A program made the position numbers and the translations under genes. A DNA stretch of 64,000 nucleotides from Candidatus Bathyarchaeota archaeon (GTDB lineage Archaea; Thermoproteota; Bathyarchaeia; Bathyarchaeales; Bathycorpusculaceae): the NCBI GenBank assembly GCA_026014485.1, contig JAOZIE010000001.1:192395-256394 (forward strand), written 5' to 3'. How positions within the stretch are numbered: position 1 is the first letter of the stretch; each line of letters begins with the position of its first letter. Shown piece by piece: positions 44,209-52,779 of the stretch. The notes under the pieces were generated by a model. The model ran no database searches. It had not been told where the DNA came from and saw only the letters and a program-made list of their open reading frames with translations.

Positions 44209-45078
44209 GTGCATTTTATGTTCTTGTTAGTGGTAGCATTACTTAGCCTGACGGACATACTCAACAACTTTCTGGAAGATGTGACAAACGCCTTACCGGG
44301 CGTTATCGGCGCAATCATCATAATCATAATCGGCGTTATCATCGGCTGGGCTGTTAAAAACGTCGCTAACCGCATAGTGGACCGAACCATAGAGAAAAAC
44401 TTTGACCGCAGCAGAATCGGACAGTCCTTTAAGTCTGCAGGGTTTGACCTCTCCAACTTCGTCGGCGGCTTGCTGTATGCATTTGTAATCGTAATTTCCA
44501 TAACGCTGGCGGTGCAGCTTTTAGACCTTCAAGGAACAGTCGGCATGTTTCTGGTGCAAATAGCCGAGTACCTACCGCGGCTTCTAGGCGGAATACTAAT
44601 CATAATCTTAGGCATTGTGCTTGTCGATTTCCTTGCATCTCTTGTTGGAACAACCATAAAACCCATGTTCGGAGAAAAGAAGGCAGAAATCGCTGACATG
44701 CTACGTAACCTGCTGTTCATAGGCTTAGTCGCAGTCATACTAAACATAGCCTTTGACATGCTCTTGCTCACCGCAGGCGGACTGGTATATTCACTGATTA
44801 TCGGCTTTGTCATAATCGGCGCAGGCATCGCATTATCCGACGGCCTAATCAAATCCATAACCGACGACCACGAAGAATTCCGAGGCATCGCAGGCTTTGC
44901 CAAATTCATCCTGTACACGATATTCCTGCTGATTGGCGCAGGCGCAATCTTCTCAAGCTTCCCAGGCGTCACATCCATAGTCGGCAACATCGCATGGGGC
45001 TTTGCTATAGCACTTGCATTGGTCCTAGTACCCGTCATCTACAGCTTGGCAAAACGCATGAACGCCGAAGTCAAGTAA
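44209..45078 (+). CDS. Membrane protein with mechanosensitive-channel-type TM helix repeats
   Basis: 289 residues with about six to seven hydrophobic segments. The repeated module is a long helix with PGVIGAIIIIIIGVIIGWAVKNVANRI then PRLLGGILIIILGIVLVDFL, like the conserved TM helix (MscS N-terminal, PF05552-type) of small-conductance channels. The MscS beta domain itself is absent. A TATA-like ATATTTAATT at about 44171-44180 precedes it. Start GTG 44209 or ATG 44218. Probably a channel or membrane scaffold. Confidence 0.75.
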   Translation: MHFMFLLVVALLSLTDILNNFLEDVTNALPGVIGAIIIIIIGVIIGWAVKNVANRIVDRTIEKNFDRSRIGQSFKSAGFDLSNFVGGLLYAFVIVISITLAVQLLDLQGTVGMFLVQIAEYLPRLLGGILIIILGIVLVDFLASLVGTTIKPMFGEKKAEIADMLRNLLFIGLVAVILNIAFDMLLLTAGGLVYSLIIGFVIIGAGIALSDGLIKSITDDHEEFRGIAGFAKFILYTIFLLIGAGAIFSSFPGVTSIVGNIAWGFAIALALVLVPVIYSLAKRMNAEVK

Positions 45079-45100
45079 CCGCGGCAGCAGCTCATACGCT

Positions 45101-45118
45101 CCTTTTTCTTTTTTTTTA
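45101..45118 (+). terminator. T-rich terminator
   Basis: CCTTTTTCTTTTTTTTTA directly after the membrane-protein gene is a typical archaeal T-tract terminator. Confidence 0.5.
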
Positions 45119-45189
45119 ATCAAGCAACTTAAAAACCCGCAGCACAAAATACATGCCAGCCTACACCCTAAACGGCTGGGACACAAAAC

Positions 45190-46074
45190 ATGAAGCTTGC
45201 ACGGTACACCTACAAAAACGAGGAATCCTTTGGCATCCTAAAAGAACAAACAGTGATTGCTCTGCCCAAGCTTGCGGCTGCCTTGAACGCGAAGCTGCCC
45301 ACGACGGTGGAGGAGTTTGTGGCGCTGGGTCAAGATGCTCAGGTAACCGTCAAACGCCTGCTGGACACAGCCGACGAAGAGGTTGTTGGGGAGGCGTCGG
45401 TTCCGCTGGGGCAATTGCGGCTGCTTGCGCCTGTCGCTTCGCCGCCTAAAATTCTGTGCCTCGGCTGGAACTACGTGGATCACACTGCCGAAACCAAGAC
45501 CCCGCTGCCTGAGGAGCCCGTGGTTTTCATGAAGCCCCACACCGCCATCGCGGGCCCAAACGACAAAATCGTCAAGCGCCCCTTTGTGCGGGAACTTGAC
45601 TATGAGGGGGAACTTGCTGTGGTTATCGGCAAAACCGCCAAAGATGTTCCCGAATCCGAAGCGTTCAAGTACGTTTTCGGCTACACCATTCTCAACGATG
45701 TTTCAGCGCGGGACTTCCAGTTCAAAGACAAGCAGTGGACGCGGGGCAAAGGCTTTGACACGTTTGCGCCGACGGGACCCTGCATCACCCTGCGAGCCCA
45801 GATTGCTGATGTGGGGAACCTGCAAATCAAAACGTGGGTCAACGGGGAGCTGCGGCAAAACGGAAACACCCGCGACATGCTCTTTAACGTCCCCCAAATC
45901 ATCTACCACCTCAGCCGCGTCATGACGCTGGAGCCCTGCGACATAATCGCCACAGGCACACCGTCAGGCGTCGGGATGGCTATGAAACCGCAGACGTGGC
46001 TGAAACAGGGCGATAGCGTCTGCATAGAGATTGAGGGGATAGGAACCTTAGAAAATACTGTGGAGGAAAGATAG
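45190..46074 (+). CDS. Fumarylacetoacetate hydrolase family protein
   Basis: 294 residues. C-terminal FAH domain of ~200 residues with the metal-binding carboxylates in RELDYEGELAVVIGK and the NDVSARDFQFKDKQWTRGKGFDTFAPTGP signature, ending IATGTPSGVGMAM. Such enzymes cleave or decarboxylate beta-keto acids (for example acylpyruvates or oxaloacetate). The short variable N-domain is present. The ATG at 45190 is used. The methyltransferase gene follows after one base. Confidence 0.94.
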   Translation: MKLARYTYKNEESFGILKEQTVIALPKLAAALNAKLPTTVEEFVALGQDAQVTVKRLLDTADEEVVGEASVPLGQLRLLAPVASPPKILCLGWNYVDHTAETKTPLPEEPVVFMKPHTAIAGPNDKIVKRPFVRELDYEGELAVVIGKTAKDVPESEAFKYVFGYTILNDVSARDFQFKDKQWTRGKGFDTFAPTGPCITLRAQIADVGNLQIKTWVNGELRQNGNTRDMLFNVPQIIYHLSRVMTLEPCDIIATGTPSGVGMAMKPQTWLKQGDSVCIEIEGIGTLENTVEER

Positions 46075-46075
46075 C

Positions 46076-46813
46076 GTGGCGATGAGAGTATCTTATGAGG
46101 AGATTTTTCGGAATTCAGACATATTCAACCCGGTTTCGCAGCAGACTCTGCTGGCGGCGGGTAAACTTGCAGGCATGAGTCCAGAGAAATCGGTGCTGGA
46201 CCTTGGCTGTGGCAAAGGGTTTCCATCGCTGCTTTGGGCAAGCCTGTTTGGGGTAAGCGTAGAGGGCTACGACCTCGGCGAAAGCTATGTTGCATACGCC
46301 AATGCACGCGCGAAACTGCTGAACCTTGAGGATAAGGTGCGGTTTTTCTGCCAAGACCTCCAAACCTTCCACTGTACGGGAACATACGATTTTGTGGCTT
46401 CGCTGGGCATTGAACTTAGCTGGCTGGGCGGAAGAACCCAAGCGCTAAACAGGTTCAAAGATATGCTCAAACCCGACGGCGCCGTAATCCTAACTGAACC
46501 CGTCTGGAGGCAAAGACCCGTCCCGCCGCAAGTGCACAAAGCATTTGGCACCAAGGAAGACAGCTTCCTCACTCTCCCCGAAACCCAAAAACTATTCCAC
46601 GAAGCAGGCTTTGAAGAGTTAGGCTGTTTTGTCTCATCAAAGCAGGATTGGGAGTTGTATGTGCGCCCAGTTTTTGTAACCATGCAAAAACTCGCCCAAA
46701 AACGCCCCGAAGTAGCAAACGAAGCACAAGCAATAAGCAACAGCTTCAAGGCTGAAGCAGATTTCTCGGGCGAACACTGGGATGTAGTGTTGTGGGTACT
46801 TAAACCCATTTAA
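46076..46813 (+). CDS. SAM-dependent methyltransferase
   Basis: 245 residues. Motif I VLDLGCGKGFPSLLWA, then VEGYDLGESYVAYANARAKLL, a FVASLGIELSWLGGR acidic segment and DGAVILTEPVW. The C-terminal half is a substrate-binding extension. The start is GTG 46076 or ATG 46082. It is one base from the FAH-family gene, so the two are probably co-transcribed. The substrate is unknown. Confidence 0.88.
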   Translation: MAMRVSYEEIFRNSDIFNPVSQQTLLAAGKLAGMSPEKSVLDLGCGKGFPSLLWASLFGVSVEGYDLGESYVAYANARAKLLNLEDKVRFFCQDLQTFHCTGTYDFVASLGIELSWLGGRTQALNRFKDMLKPDGAVILTEPVWRQRPVPPQVHKAFGTKEDSFLTLPETQKLFHEAGFEELGCFVSSKQDWELYVRPVFVTMQKLAQKRPEVANEAQAISNSFKAEADFSGEHWDVVLWVLKPI

Positions 46814-46892
46814 CCTGAGACGGGCATGCCGACAAAACTGAGAAGCATATTGAACAGCAAGCCGAACGCCACATAGAGGACGCGCTTGTAAG

Positions 46893-47696
46893 TTAACGTT
46901 TGTAGCCTATTGCTTGGAAGTGCCCAGCCAAAGCAGCCGCGTCTGCCTTGTTGCTTAATTCAACTTCGAACTGTAGCAGTTGCCTGAAGAGCGTATCGGG
47001 GTATTTTTCGCTGCTCATCTGTTTGGGCGAAACTGCCAGCGGCATGGTGAACAGTTTTCCCGCTATCTTTTCGACCGCTACGCCGTTTGTTTCCAGAATT
47101 TGCCTGAACTCGTCAGGAGACAAAGCGTACACGTCCAGACTGCCGCGCATGACAAATTGGGTTTCTTGTGTTAGCACGCTAAATGCGGGGTCTGCGTTGC
47201 CTTCTTGAAGGGTTGAAAGGGACAGCACATACCGATTTTGCCCACTCACCAACAGCGGGCAGCCCCTTTTCAGAACCCTCACCAGTTCCTTAATCACCGT
47301 TTCCTGCTCCTTGATAAAGCAAAGGGCGTGCTCACAGAAGACTAAATCGAAAGTTTGGTCATCAAAATCGAGGCTGCGCAGGTCGCATTCTTTGACTTCG
47401 ACCCGTTGCTGCAAGCCCTCTTGGGCTATCTTCTCTTTTGCCGTCTTCAACATGCCCTCAGAAAGGTCGCCCAAAACCACTTTTGGACCGCACTTAGCTA
47501 GGGGAATTGCCCATTTTCCTGTTCCCCCAGCCGCATCAAAAACTATCGCCGCGGGGTCTTTGGGGATGTAGGGCTCTGTTAGGCGCCATGTTGCTGCATC
47601 ATAGATTCTGCTCCACAACTGCTTCGAATAGTCATCATAAGTCGAACCTTTCTTGTCATAATACTTTTGCACATCACGATTCGGGGAGAACACCAT
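46893..47696 (-). CDS. SAM-dependent methyltransferase (UbiE/Methyltransf_11 type)
   Basis: 267 residues from the ATG at 47696. Motifs: VFDAAGGTGKWAIPLAK, VVLGDLSEGMLKTA, DLVFCEHALCFI and KRGCPLLVSGQNRY. Unusually, motif I is AAGGTG rather than GCGTG. A longer frame to 47771 would put a TATA-like AATTATATTGA (about 47729-47739) inside the coding region, so the internal ATG is preferred. The ~100-residue C-terminal part may hold a substrate site. Substrate unknown. Confidence 0.85.
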   Translation of the reverse strand: MVFSPNRDVQKYYDKKGSTYDDYSKQLWSRIYDAATWRLTEPYIPKDPAAIVFDAAGGTGKWAIPLAKCGPKVVLGDLSEGMLKTAKEKIAQEGLQQRVEVKECDLRSLDFDDQTFDLVFCEHALCFIKEQETVIKELVRVLKRGCPLLVSGQNRYVLSLSTLQEGNADPAFSVLTQETQFVMRGSLDVYALSPDEFRQILETNGVAVEKIAGKLFTMPLAVSPKQMSSEKYPDTLFRQLLQFEVELSNKADAAALAGHFQAIGYKR

Positions 47697-47777
47697 ATCC
47701 GTCCACTCAAAAAGCTGATTGTTAATTTCAATATAATTAATTTGCGATGCGCACGCTGAAGGGGAGTTCAAAGCTAA

Positions 47778-48173
47778 TTAGAAATTTCGTACCCGTGCTT
47801 GTCTTATGTCTATGGCGATTTCGTTTCCAGTTTCAATATTTACGAGAATTGCTCCATTTTTAGCCTTTGAAGATGGAGAAACTTCATAAACGTATCCTCC
47901 TTTAGACCGGTCTACCCTTTGGGTCTTGACGTTAAGTTTAACAAATGAGACTATCCGCGAATCTTTTATGTGCTGTTGAGTTAGCTTTTTGAATATCGCT
48001 TCAGGTATCAGTTGCGAAATTTTTTCCCAACTAAGTTTTGCGCCTATGACCTTTGTCTCGGTCTTATTCTTAGAAGCATAAGTCACATCAATTAACCATT
48101 GACCGTCTCTTAATCTCAGATTATGAACTGCCAAAACTTCGGTGGTTGACCAACCAACAATAATTTGATCCAA
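47778..48173 (-). CDS. Hypothetical protein, 131 aa
   Basis: Not recognised. A soluble protein with alternating strand-like segments (WLIDVTYAS, GAILVNIETGNEIAIDI) and a basic middle. The start is a TTG at 48173. It follows rad50 by about 50 bp on the same strand, but a functional link is not shown. No membrane segments or motifs. Confidence 0.5.
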   Translation of the reverse strand: MDQIIVGWSTTEVLAVHNLRLRDGQWLIDVTYASKNKTETKVIGAKLSWEKISQLIPEAIFKKLTQQHIKDSRIVSFVKLNVKTQRVDRSKGGYVYEVSPSSKAKNGAILVNIETGNEIAIDIRQARVRNF

Positions 48174-48223
48174 AGACTATCCCATCGACATATCATTAAG
48201 CTGAGATTTTTAGGTTATCCCAG

Positions 48224-50323
48224 CTATTCGCCTTTCGCTATGGAAACCTTGCTGACCCCCGCGTCCTTCTCCAACACGATGACGTGTCCTGCTTTTTCGG
48301 CGAAGTCTTCGCTGTGCGTCACCGCAATAATCTGTTCAATCGCTTTGAATCGGGAAATGGCTTCTGCTAGCCGTGTTATGCTGCCGTCTTCTGTGCCAAG
48401 GTTTTCGGTGGGCTCATCCAGCAGCAGCATACCTAAGCCGTGTCCCGTGCGTGACTGCATAATTAGCTGTCCTAATCCGAGGCGGTAGGCGAAAGCCAGC
48501 AGTGTGCGTTCTCCGCCTGACAGGTTGGCGACTTCCCTGTTTGCGCCTGAGTCGCTCTTCACGTAGGGCGTGTAAGTGTCGTCCACCACCACGTTGAGCA
48601 TTGGGGCTTCGCCGCCCACCAAGCCATCCAAGACCTGCTGCACAAAATTCCGCAGAACCTTCACGAATTCACTGCGCAGCTTGGGCTGGATGCTGCGGTA
48701 GGCGTCGCGGATGGCGCCCAGCACCTGCACAGTTTTGCCGATTTTCTCGACACGCTCCACCTTCTGCTGCGCCCCGTCAATGCGGTCCTTTAGAAGGTCA
48801 AGGCTACGGAGAAGGTCACCTCTGCGGTTCTCTTTAGTCCGCACATCCGCCTCCGTCGCGTAATACTGCCTAAACGCCTTCTCACGCTGGGTACGCGCCG
48901 CCTCCAAATCTGAAAGGTCAAACCGCGCAATCTCAAACCGCACCGAATCCAACTGCGCCTGCAGGTCTTTGTCGGCGTCCTGTCGCTGGTTCTGCTCAGT
49001 TAGCAGTTCGGCGAGGTTTTTCTCTTCGCCGCCCACCGTCAATTTGAGGTCTTCAAGCCGTGAAGCCAACGTCTGCAAACTCGTGAAAGCCTCATTTGCC
49101 GCCAGCTTGGTCCGCTGCAGCTTGTCGATTTCTTCCTGCAGCTGCTTCATCAAGGTCTGCCGCTCCCCGTTTTCCGCGTGGATTCTCTGAAGCATCGCCG
49201 ACTTGTACTCGCCGTTAAGGGGCTGCAGGCATACGGGGCAGTGGTTCTCTTTTTCCGTGTTGAGCTGAGCCACCCGCTTCAGGTCAGTCTGTAGGCTGCG
49301 GAAAGTGGCTTCGCGTTCGCCTTTCAAGCTGCTGATGTGATTGTCAAAATCTTGCAGAACCGACCGCAGCACCTCGGCGGGTTGGTCGCTGGGCATACCT
49401 GTATCCTGTAGCCTGCGCTTGCAGGTTTCCATTTGGGTTTCCATGCTGACTCTGCGTTGTCGCAGGTTCTCCAGAACCGTCCGTTTGCCCTCGATGGTTC
49501 TGTTTAGGGACTGCGCGTTTCTCTGCGCGTTGCCAATGCCTTCGTGGATGCGGGCTTCTCTGCGTTTAAGCTCCTCAACGGCAAGGCGCTTCTCCTCCAG
49601 CCGCTTCAGCTTCGCGTCTGCCTCCTCCAACACCCGTTTTGAGAAACCAAGCGCCTCTTGGGTGTCCTGCAGCTCGATTTCCAGCAGCGTGTACTCTTCG
49701 GTGACGCGGTTGTATTCGTCGCCCAGCTTCTCCTTGCCCGTGACGTCGGGGTCTTTCTCCAGCAGCCGCTTTTCCGTCTCGTAATCCCGCAGGTACTGCG
49801 CTATGTTGCTCCACGCCGCCTCATAATCCGACAAACCAAACAACTCGTCAAGCCGCTTTTGCCGTTCGCGCGGCGCCGCATCAATGAGCTCTTTGAGGTG
49901 TTCTTGGCGTACCCACACGATTTCCCTCCACAAGTCACGGTCAAACCCTGTAATCGCCGTAAGCTGCTCCGCGACGGCTTCGGCTTTATGGCTGGCTATG
50001 AGGCTCTCGCCTTGAAAGAGCTTGAGCACTTCAAAATCCTGCCCGATGCTCCTGCCGCGTCTACGTAAGCCGCGGGTTAGCAGGTACGTGTTGCCGTTCT
50101 GCGTAAACTGGACAGTGACTTTAGCGTAGTCAGCGCCTTCTCGAAGCAGGTACTCGTAGCTTCTGCCAACGGGGTCCCCAAACAACGCAAAGTCGATGCT
50201 GTACAGAACGCTGCTTTTGCCGCAGCCCAACCCCCCGACAAGACAGTTAAAACCCCGCGTGAAGGGCACAGTGGATTTAACGTGGCTGCGGATGTTCTCC
50301 AACTGAACAACCTCAATTTTCAC
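48224..50323 (-). CDS. rad50: Rad50-like DNA double-strand-break repair ATPase
   Basis: 699 residues. N-terminal half-ATPase with LENIRSHVKSTVPFTRGFN and Walker A GLGCGKSS (33-38), a Q-loop region near WVRQEHL, then heptad-rich coiled-coil (about 175-360), the zinc hook CPVC at Cys362-Cys365, a second coiled-coil, and the C-terminal signature NLSGGERTLLAFAYR with Walker B MLLLDEPTENLG. Shorter than the usual ~850-900 residues because of short coiled-coils. With Mre11 it tethers and processes DNA ends. It overlaps mre11 by 4 bases. Confidence 0.95.
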   Translation of the reverse strand: MKIEVVQLENIRSHVKSTVPFTRGFNCLVGGLGCGKSSVLYSIDFALFGDPVGRSYEYLLREGADYAKVTVQFTQNGNTYLLTRGLRRRGRSIGQDFEVLKLFQGESLIASHKAEAVAEQLTAITGFDRDLWREIVWVRQEHLKELIDAAPRERQKRLDELFGLSDYEAAWSNIAQYLRDYETEKRLLEKDPDVTGKEKLGDEYNRVTEEYTLLEIELQDTQEALGFSKRVLEEADAKLKRLEEKRLAVEELKRREARIHEGIGNAQRNAQSLNRTIEGKRTVLENLRQRRVSMETQMETCKRRLQDTGMPSDQPAEVLRSVLQDFDNHISSLKGEREATFRSLQTDLKRVAQLNTEKENHCPVCLQPLNGEYKSAMLQRIHAENGERQTLMKQLQEEIDKLQRTKLAANEAFTSLQTLASRLEDLKLTVGGEEKNLAELLTEQNQRQDADKDLQAQLDSVRFEIARFDLSDLEAARTQREKAFRQYYATEADVRTKENRRGDLLRSLDLLKDRIDGAQQKVERVEKIGKTVQVLGAIRDAYRSIQPKLRSEFVKVLRNFVQQVLDGLVGGEAPMLNVVVDDTYTPYVKSDSGANREVANLSGGERTLLAFAYRLGLGQLIMQSRTGHGLGMLLLDEPTENLGTEDGSITRLAEAISRFKAIEQIIAVTHSEDFAEKAGHVIVLEKDAGVSKVSIAKGE

Positions 50324-51531
50324 TGCTGCAACTCCTCCAGCGTCTGCATAACCTTAGCTTCCTGCTTCCGCGTCAACGGCTCAATCAGGTTAATGGCGAT
50401 ATGCGCGATTTTCTCGGCTTCCTCACGACTGTAGCGTTCGCTGAAAATCTGCAGAAAATACTCAAACGCTTTGGTTTTCAAGTCTTTGAATTCGCTCTCG
50501 AATATGGAGCGGACAACCTCGTCGGAAACAGCGGTTTCCCTAAGCAGCATAACAGGATGCACCAGCAGAGCTTTCTCAGCTGCGCCGCGGATGTGTGACA
50601 GGTCGATTTCGGTGCGGCTGGCTTCCGCGGGCAAAACACCCTTCAACACGGGAATCACGATGGCGCCTTCCTCGTCGGCGTCTCTGACTAACTGGGCGGC
50701 TTGCTCAGTGATTTTTAGGGCGTTCATACCCGAGAATTCGTGTTCCATAACGATGAACCTGCGGGGCGACCGCAACTCCACAACTTCAGGTTGGAACTCG
50801 CCCTTCTCGTTCACGTGCACGTGGTAGAAGCCTTTGCGGCAGTTGGTTTCAGTGTAGCTCACCGTTTCTGTGCAGCCACTGTATGCCAGCATGCCATCCT
50901 TGAATTTGCTCATAAACCGCTCGTGCACGTGCCCCGCAGCGTAGTAGCCAAACCCGTTCGGAATCAGGTCAGGCGAAAGTTCAGCCTCGATGTATGGCGG
51001 CTTAACGCCAGCTAAATCCACTGCCCCATGAAAAACAAGGATGTTGCATAAGGAGGGGTCAGGCGCAGGCGGGTTCTGCTGCATGAAAGCGGGCAGGGCT
51101 TCCTCGGTCTTGTGTTTTGTGCGGTAGTTGGGTACGCCGTAGACGTAGCAGACGCCGCTTTTCCGCCAGCACGCGCCTTCATGCCGTGGCAGGTGACGGA
51201 TTAAACCTGCGCTGTCCAGCGGGTAAAGGATAGTGCTGGTTATCGAGTTAGGCGCAGAATCATGGCTGCCGTCAACCGTTAAAACAGGAATCCCCGCATC
51301 CCGCAGCCGCTTAAAACTCTTAATCGCATGCTCCAACGTGACGTTTGAGGGGCGCGGCTGATGGAAAAGGTCCCCTGCGATAATCATGAAGTCAGGTTTA
51401 AGCTCGATGGTTTTGTCAACAAGCTCTTTGAAGGCTCCGTCGAAGTCTTGCCTGCGAACCTCTAAACCATACTGGGAGTAACCCAAATGGAGGTCGGCAG
51501 CGTGAACGAAACTGAAAGCCTTCAAACCCAA
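50320..51531 (-). CDS. mre11: Mre11-like DNA repair nuclease
   Basis: 403 residues. Phosphodiesterase motifs: FVHAADLHLGYS (Asp, His), MIIAGDLFHQPRPS, VDGSHDSAPNS (usual GNHD has Asn; here Ser), VFHGAVD and YYAAGHVHER. The C-terminal ~120 residues include the Rad50-binding region. Manganese-dependent endo/exonuclease partner of Rad50. Neither herA nor nurA, usually nearby in archaea, is in the window. Confidence 0.95.
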   Translation of the reverse strand: MGLKAFSFVHAADLHLGYSQYGLEVRRQDFDGAFKELVDKTIELKPDFMIIAGDLFHQPRPSNVTLEHAIKSFKRLRDAGIPVLTVDGSHDSAPNSITSTILYPLDSAGLIRHLPRHEGACWRKSGVCYVYGVPNYRTKHKTEEALPAFMQQNPPAPDPSLCNILVFHGAVDLAGVKPPYIEAELSPDLIPNGFGYYAAGHVHERFMSKFKDGMLAYSGCTETVSYTETNCRKGFYHVHVNEKGEFQPEVVELRSPRRFIVMEHEFSGMNALKITEQAAQLVRDADEEGAIVIPVLKGVLPAEASRTEIDLSHIRGAAEKALLVHPVMLLRETAVSDEVVRSIFESEFKDLKTKAFEYFLQIFSERYSREEAEKIAHIAINLIEPLTRKQEAKVMQTLEELQQ

Positions 51532-51613
51532 GTTCCCCTAAGTCACTCCGTTAGTGCACAACAGAGAATTTTAACCTTGTTAACATGTAAAGGAAAAACC
51601 TGTTTCACTAGTC

Positions 51614-51685
51614 ATGCAAAAATTTCAACACAAAAAACAGAAAAAACAAAAACAAGCGCAACGTAAGCCTAAGAGGCGGCGTTAA
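51614..51685 (+). CDS. Possible 23-aa basic peptide
   Basis: ATG at 51614 to TAA at 51683-51685. Almost only Lys, Gln and Arg (MQKFQHKKQKK...PKRRR). It overlaps the end of the convergent small membrane-protein gene by 17 bases. Short A-rich sequence could produce such a frame by chance, so this is weak. Confidence 0.2.
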   Translation: MQKFQHKKQKKQKQAQRKPKRRR

Positions 51686-51923
51686 CCTGAACCTTGGAAA
51701 CGTAGGAAAGCACAACGGCCACCGCTATCATCACAAGCAGTAAACCTCCAAAAACCGAAAGCACCAACCTGAAAACGGGGTCACTATGAAGCACAATGTT
51801 TGGGCTGGTCGCCTGTAAACCGAAAACGTAAGCCGCCAAGAAAACCGTAAAGAAGACCGCGCCTACGGCTTGGATTGCCAGCAGGAAGCCACTCACCCGA
51901 TTGCTCATGGACTTCAACCACAC
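51669..51923 (-). CDS. Small two-helix membrane protein
   Basis: 84 residues with two hydrophobic segments at about 12-33 and 52-74, a short loop between them and small charged ends. No family recognised. It starts with ATG at 51923. It may belong with the membrane-tethered regulator divergently encoded at 52141, which is inference from position. Confidence 0.55.
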   Translation of the reverse strand: MWLKSMSNRVSGFLLAIQAVGAVFFTVFLAAYVFGLQATSPNIVLHSDPVFRLVLSVFGGLLLVMIAVAVVLSYVSKVQVNAAS

Positions 51924-52041
51924 AACGCCTAACTATAACAAACGTAGGGGGTTTTAAAAAAATTTGCCATTACAACCAGATGTCCAGTTGACTTCAAAAG
52001 ACAACTGCAAGGGGCTATCTATTTTGGGCAACCACAAACCC

Positions 52042-52056
52042 TAAAAATATTTAAAG
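52042..52056 (+). promoter_or_regulatory. TATA-like box before the small upstream frame
   Basis: AAAAATATTTAAAG is centred ~28 bp before the ATG at 52079. This spacing predicts a leaderless transcript starting at or next to that ATG. Confidence 0.55.
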
Positions 52057-52078
52057 CCATACTACCACCGAGCGAACC

Positions 52079-52153
52079 ATGAAAGCAACGATGGCTTCCA
52101 CCCCCGTTACTGCAGACTTGATTTTGAGCATGCAGAACAGATGGAGGAAGTGA
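52079..52153 (+). CDS. 24-codon upstream frame overlapping the membrane-tethered regulator
   Basis: ATG at 52079 to TGA at 52151-52153: MKATMASTPVTADL... It is positioned exactly where the predicted transcript starts and overlaps the regulator start at 52141 by 13 bases in another frame. It could be a leader peptide that couples or controls translation of the regulator. Not a recognised protein. Confidence 0.35.
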   Translation: MKATMASTPVTADLILSMQNRWRK

Positions 52154-52620
52154 ATTTGCACGGCGCCAGTGAACGCACAGAGCAACTGCTTGAAGGAACC
52201 ACACTGAACGTGTATATTTACGTCGCCAAAAAGCGGGAGCCGCAGGGTCCACGGGATGTAATGCGGGGCATGAATCTCAGCAGTCCAAGCGTGGCGTACA
52301 GGCACCTTCAGAAACTGGAAAACGCAGGACTACTAAAGCGGAACAGCTACGGAGAGTACCTGCTTAACCAGAAAGCCAAAGTGAACGGGTTCCACTGGGT
52401 CGGCAGAAGACTCGTTCCCAGAACCATGTTTTACTTCTACTTCTTCTTAGCGCTCCTCATCTTGGAGGCGGTTGTTCTTGCGATACACTGGGAATGGGAA
52501 GATGACGTCATCAAAACCTACTACGCGATAGGCATGTCAATCACGGGAATCGCTATGGCATTCTTCCTTTTAGAAGCAGTGACAACACTTAGAAAACTGA
52601 AAACAAAAGAAACCGCATAG
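52141..52620 (+). CDS. Membrane-tethered winged-helix regulator
   Basis: 159 residues. The N-terminal ~85 residues form a winged helix: TTLNVYIYVAKK, GPRDVMRGMNLSSPSVAYRHLQKLENAGLLKR (recognition helix VAYRHLQKLE), then a YGEYLL wing. Two membrane segments follow at about 98-116 and 129-147. A one-component regulator held at the membrane is likely. The target genes are unknown. No ribosome-binding site is obvious; a short upstream frame overlaps its start. Confidence 0.8.
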   Translation: MEEVNLHGASERTEQLLEGTTLNVYIYVAKKREPQGPRDVMRGMNLSSPSVAYRHLQKLENAGLLKRNSYGEYLLNQKAKVNGFHWVGRRLVPRTMFYFYFFLALLILEAVVLAIHWEWEDDVIKTYYAIGMSITGIAMAFFLLEAVTTLRKLKTKETA

Positions 52621-52750
52621 AACGGCTCATCCAAGCCACCGTAAAAACTTGAAGGGGGTAAACGCCACCTCAACCCCATCAAAGCTTTTCGGAAAATCAA
52701 CATCAAAAACGTAAAAGCGTTGGCAGAGCTAAAATATGCAACGTAGATCG

Positions 52751-52779
52751 CTTAGACCCAGAATAGCTGGGTTACTAAG
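52751..52779 (-). terminator. Hairpin at the end of the RNA polymerase operon
   Basis: CTTAGACCCAG-AATAG-CTGGGT-TA-CTAAG forms two stacked stems (5+6 bp) separated by a 2-base bulge, with a 5-base loop. It covers the nusA stop codon at 52775-52777. It may terminate or protect the operon mRNA. Confidence 0.4.
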
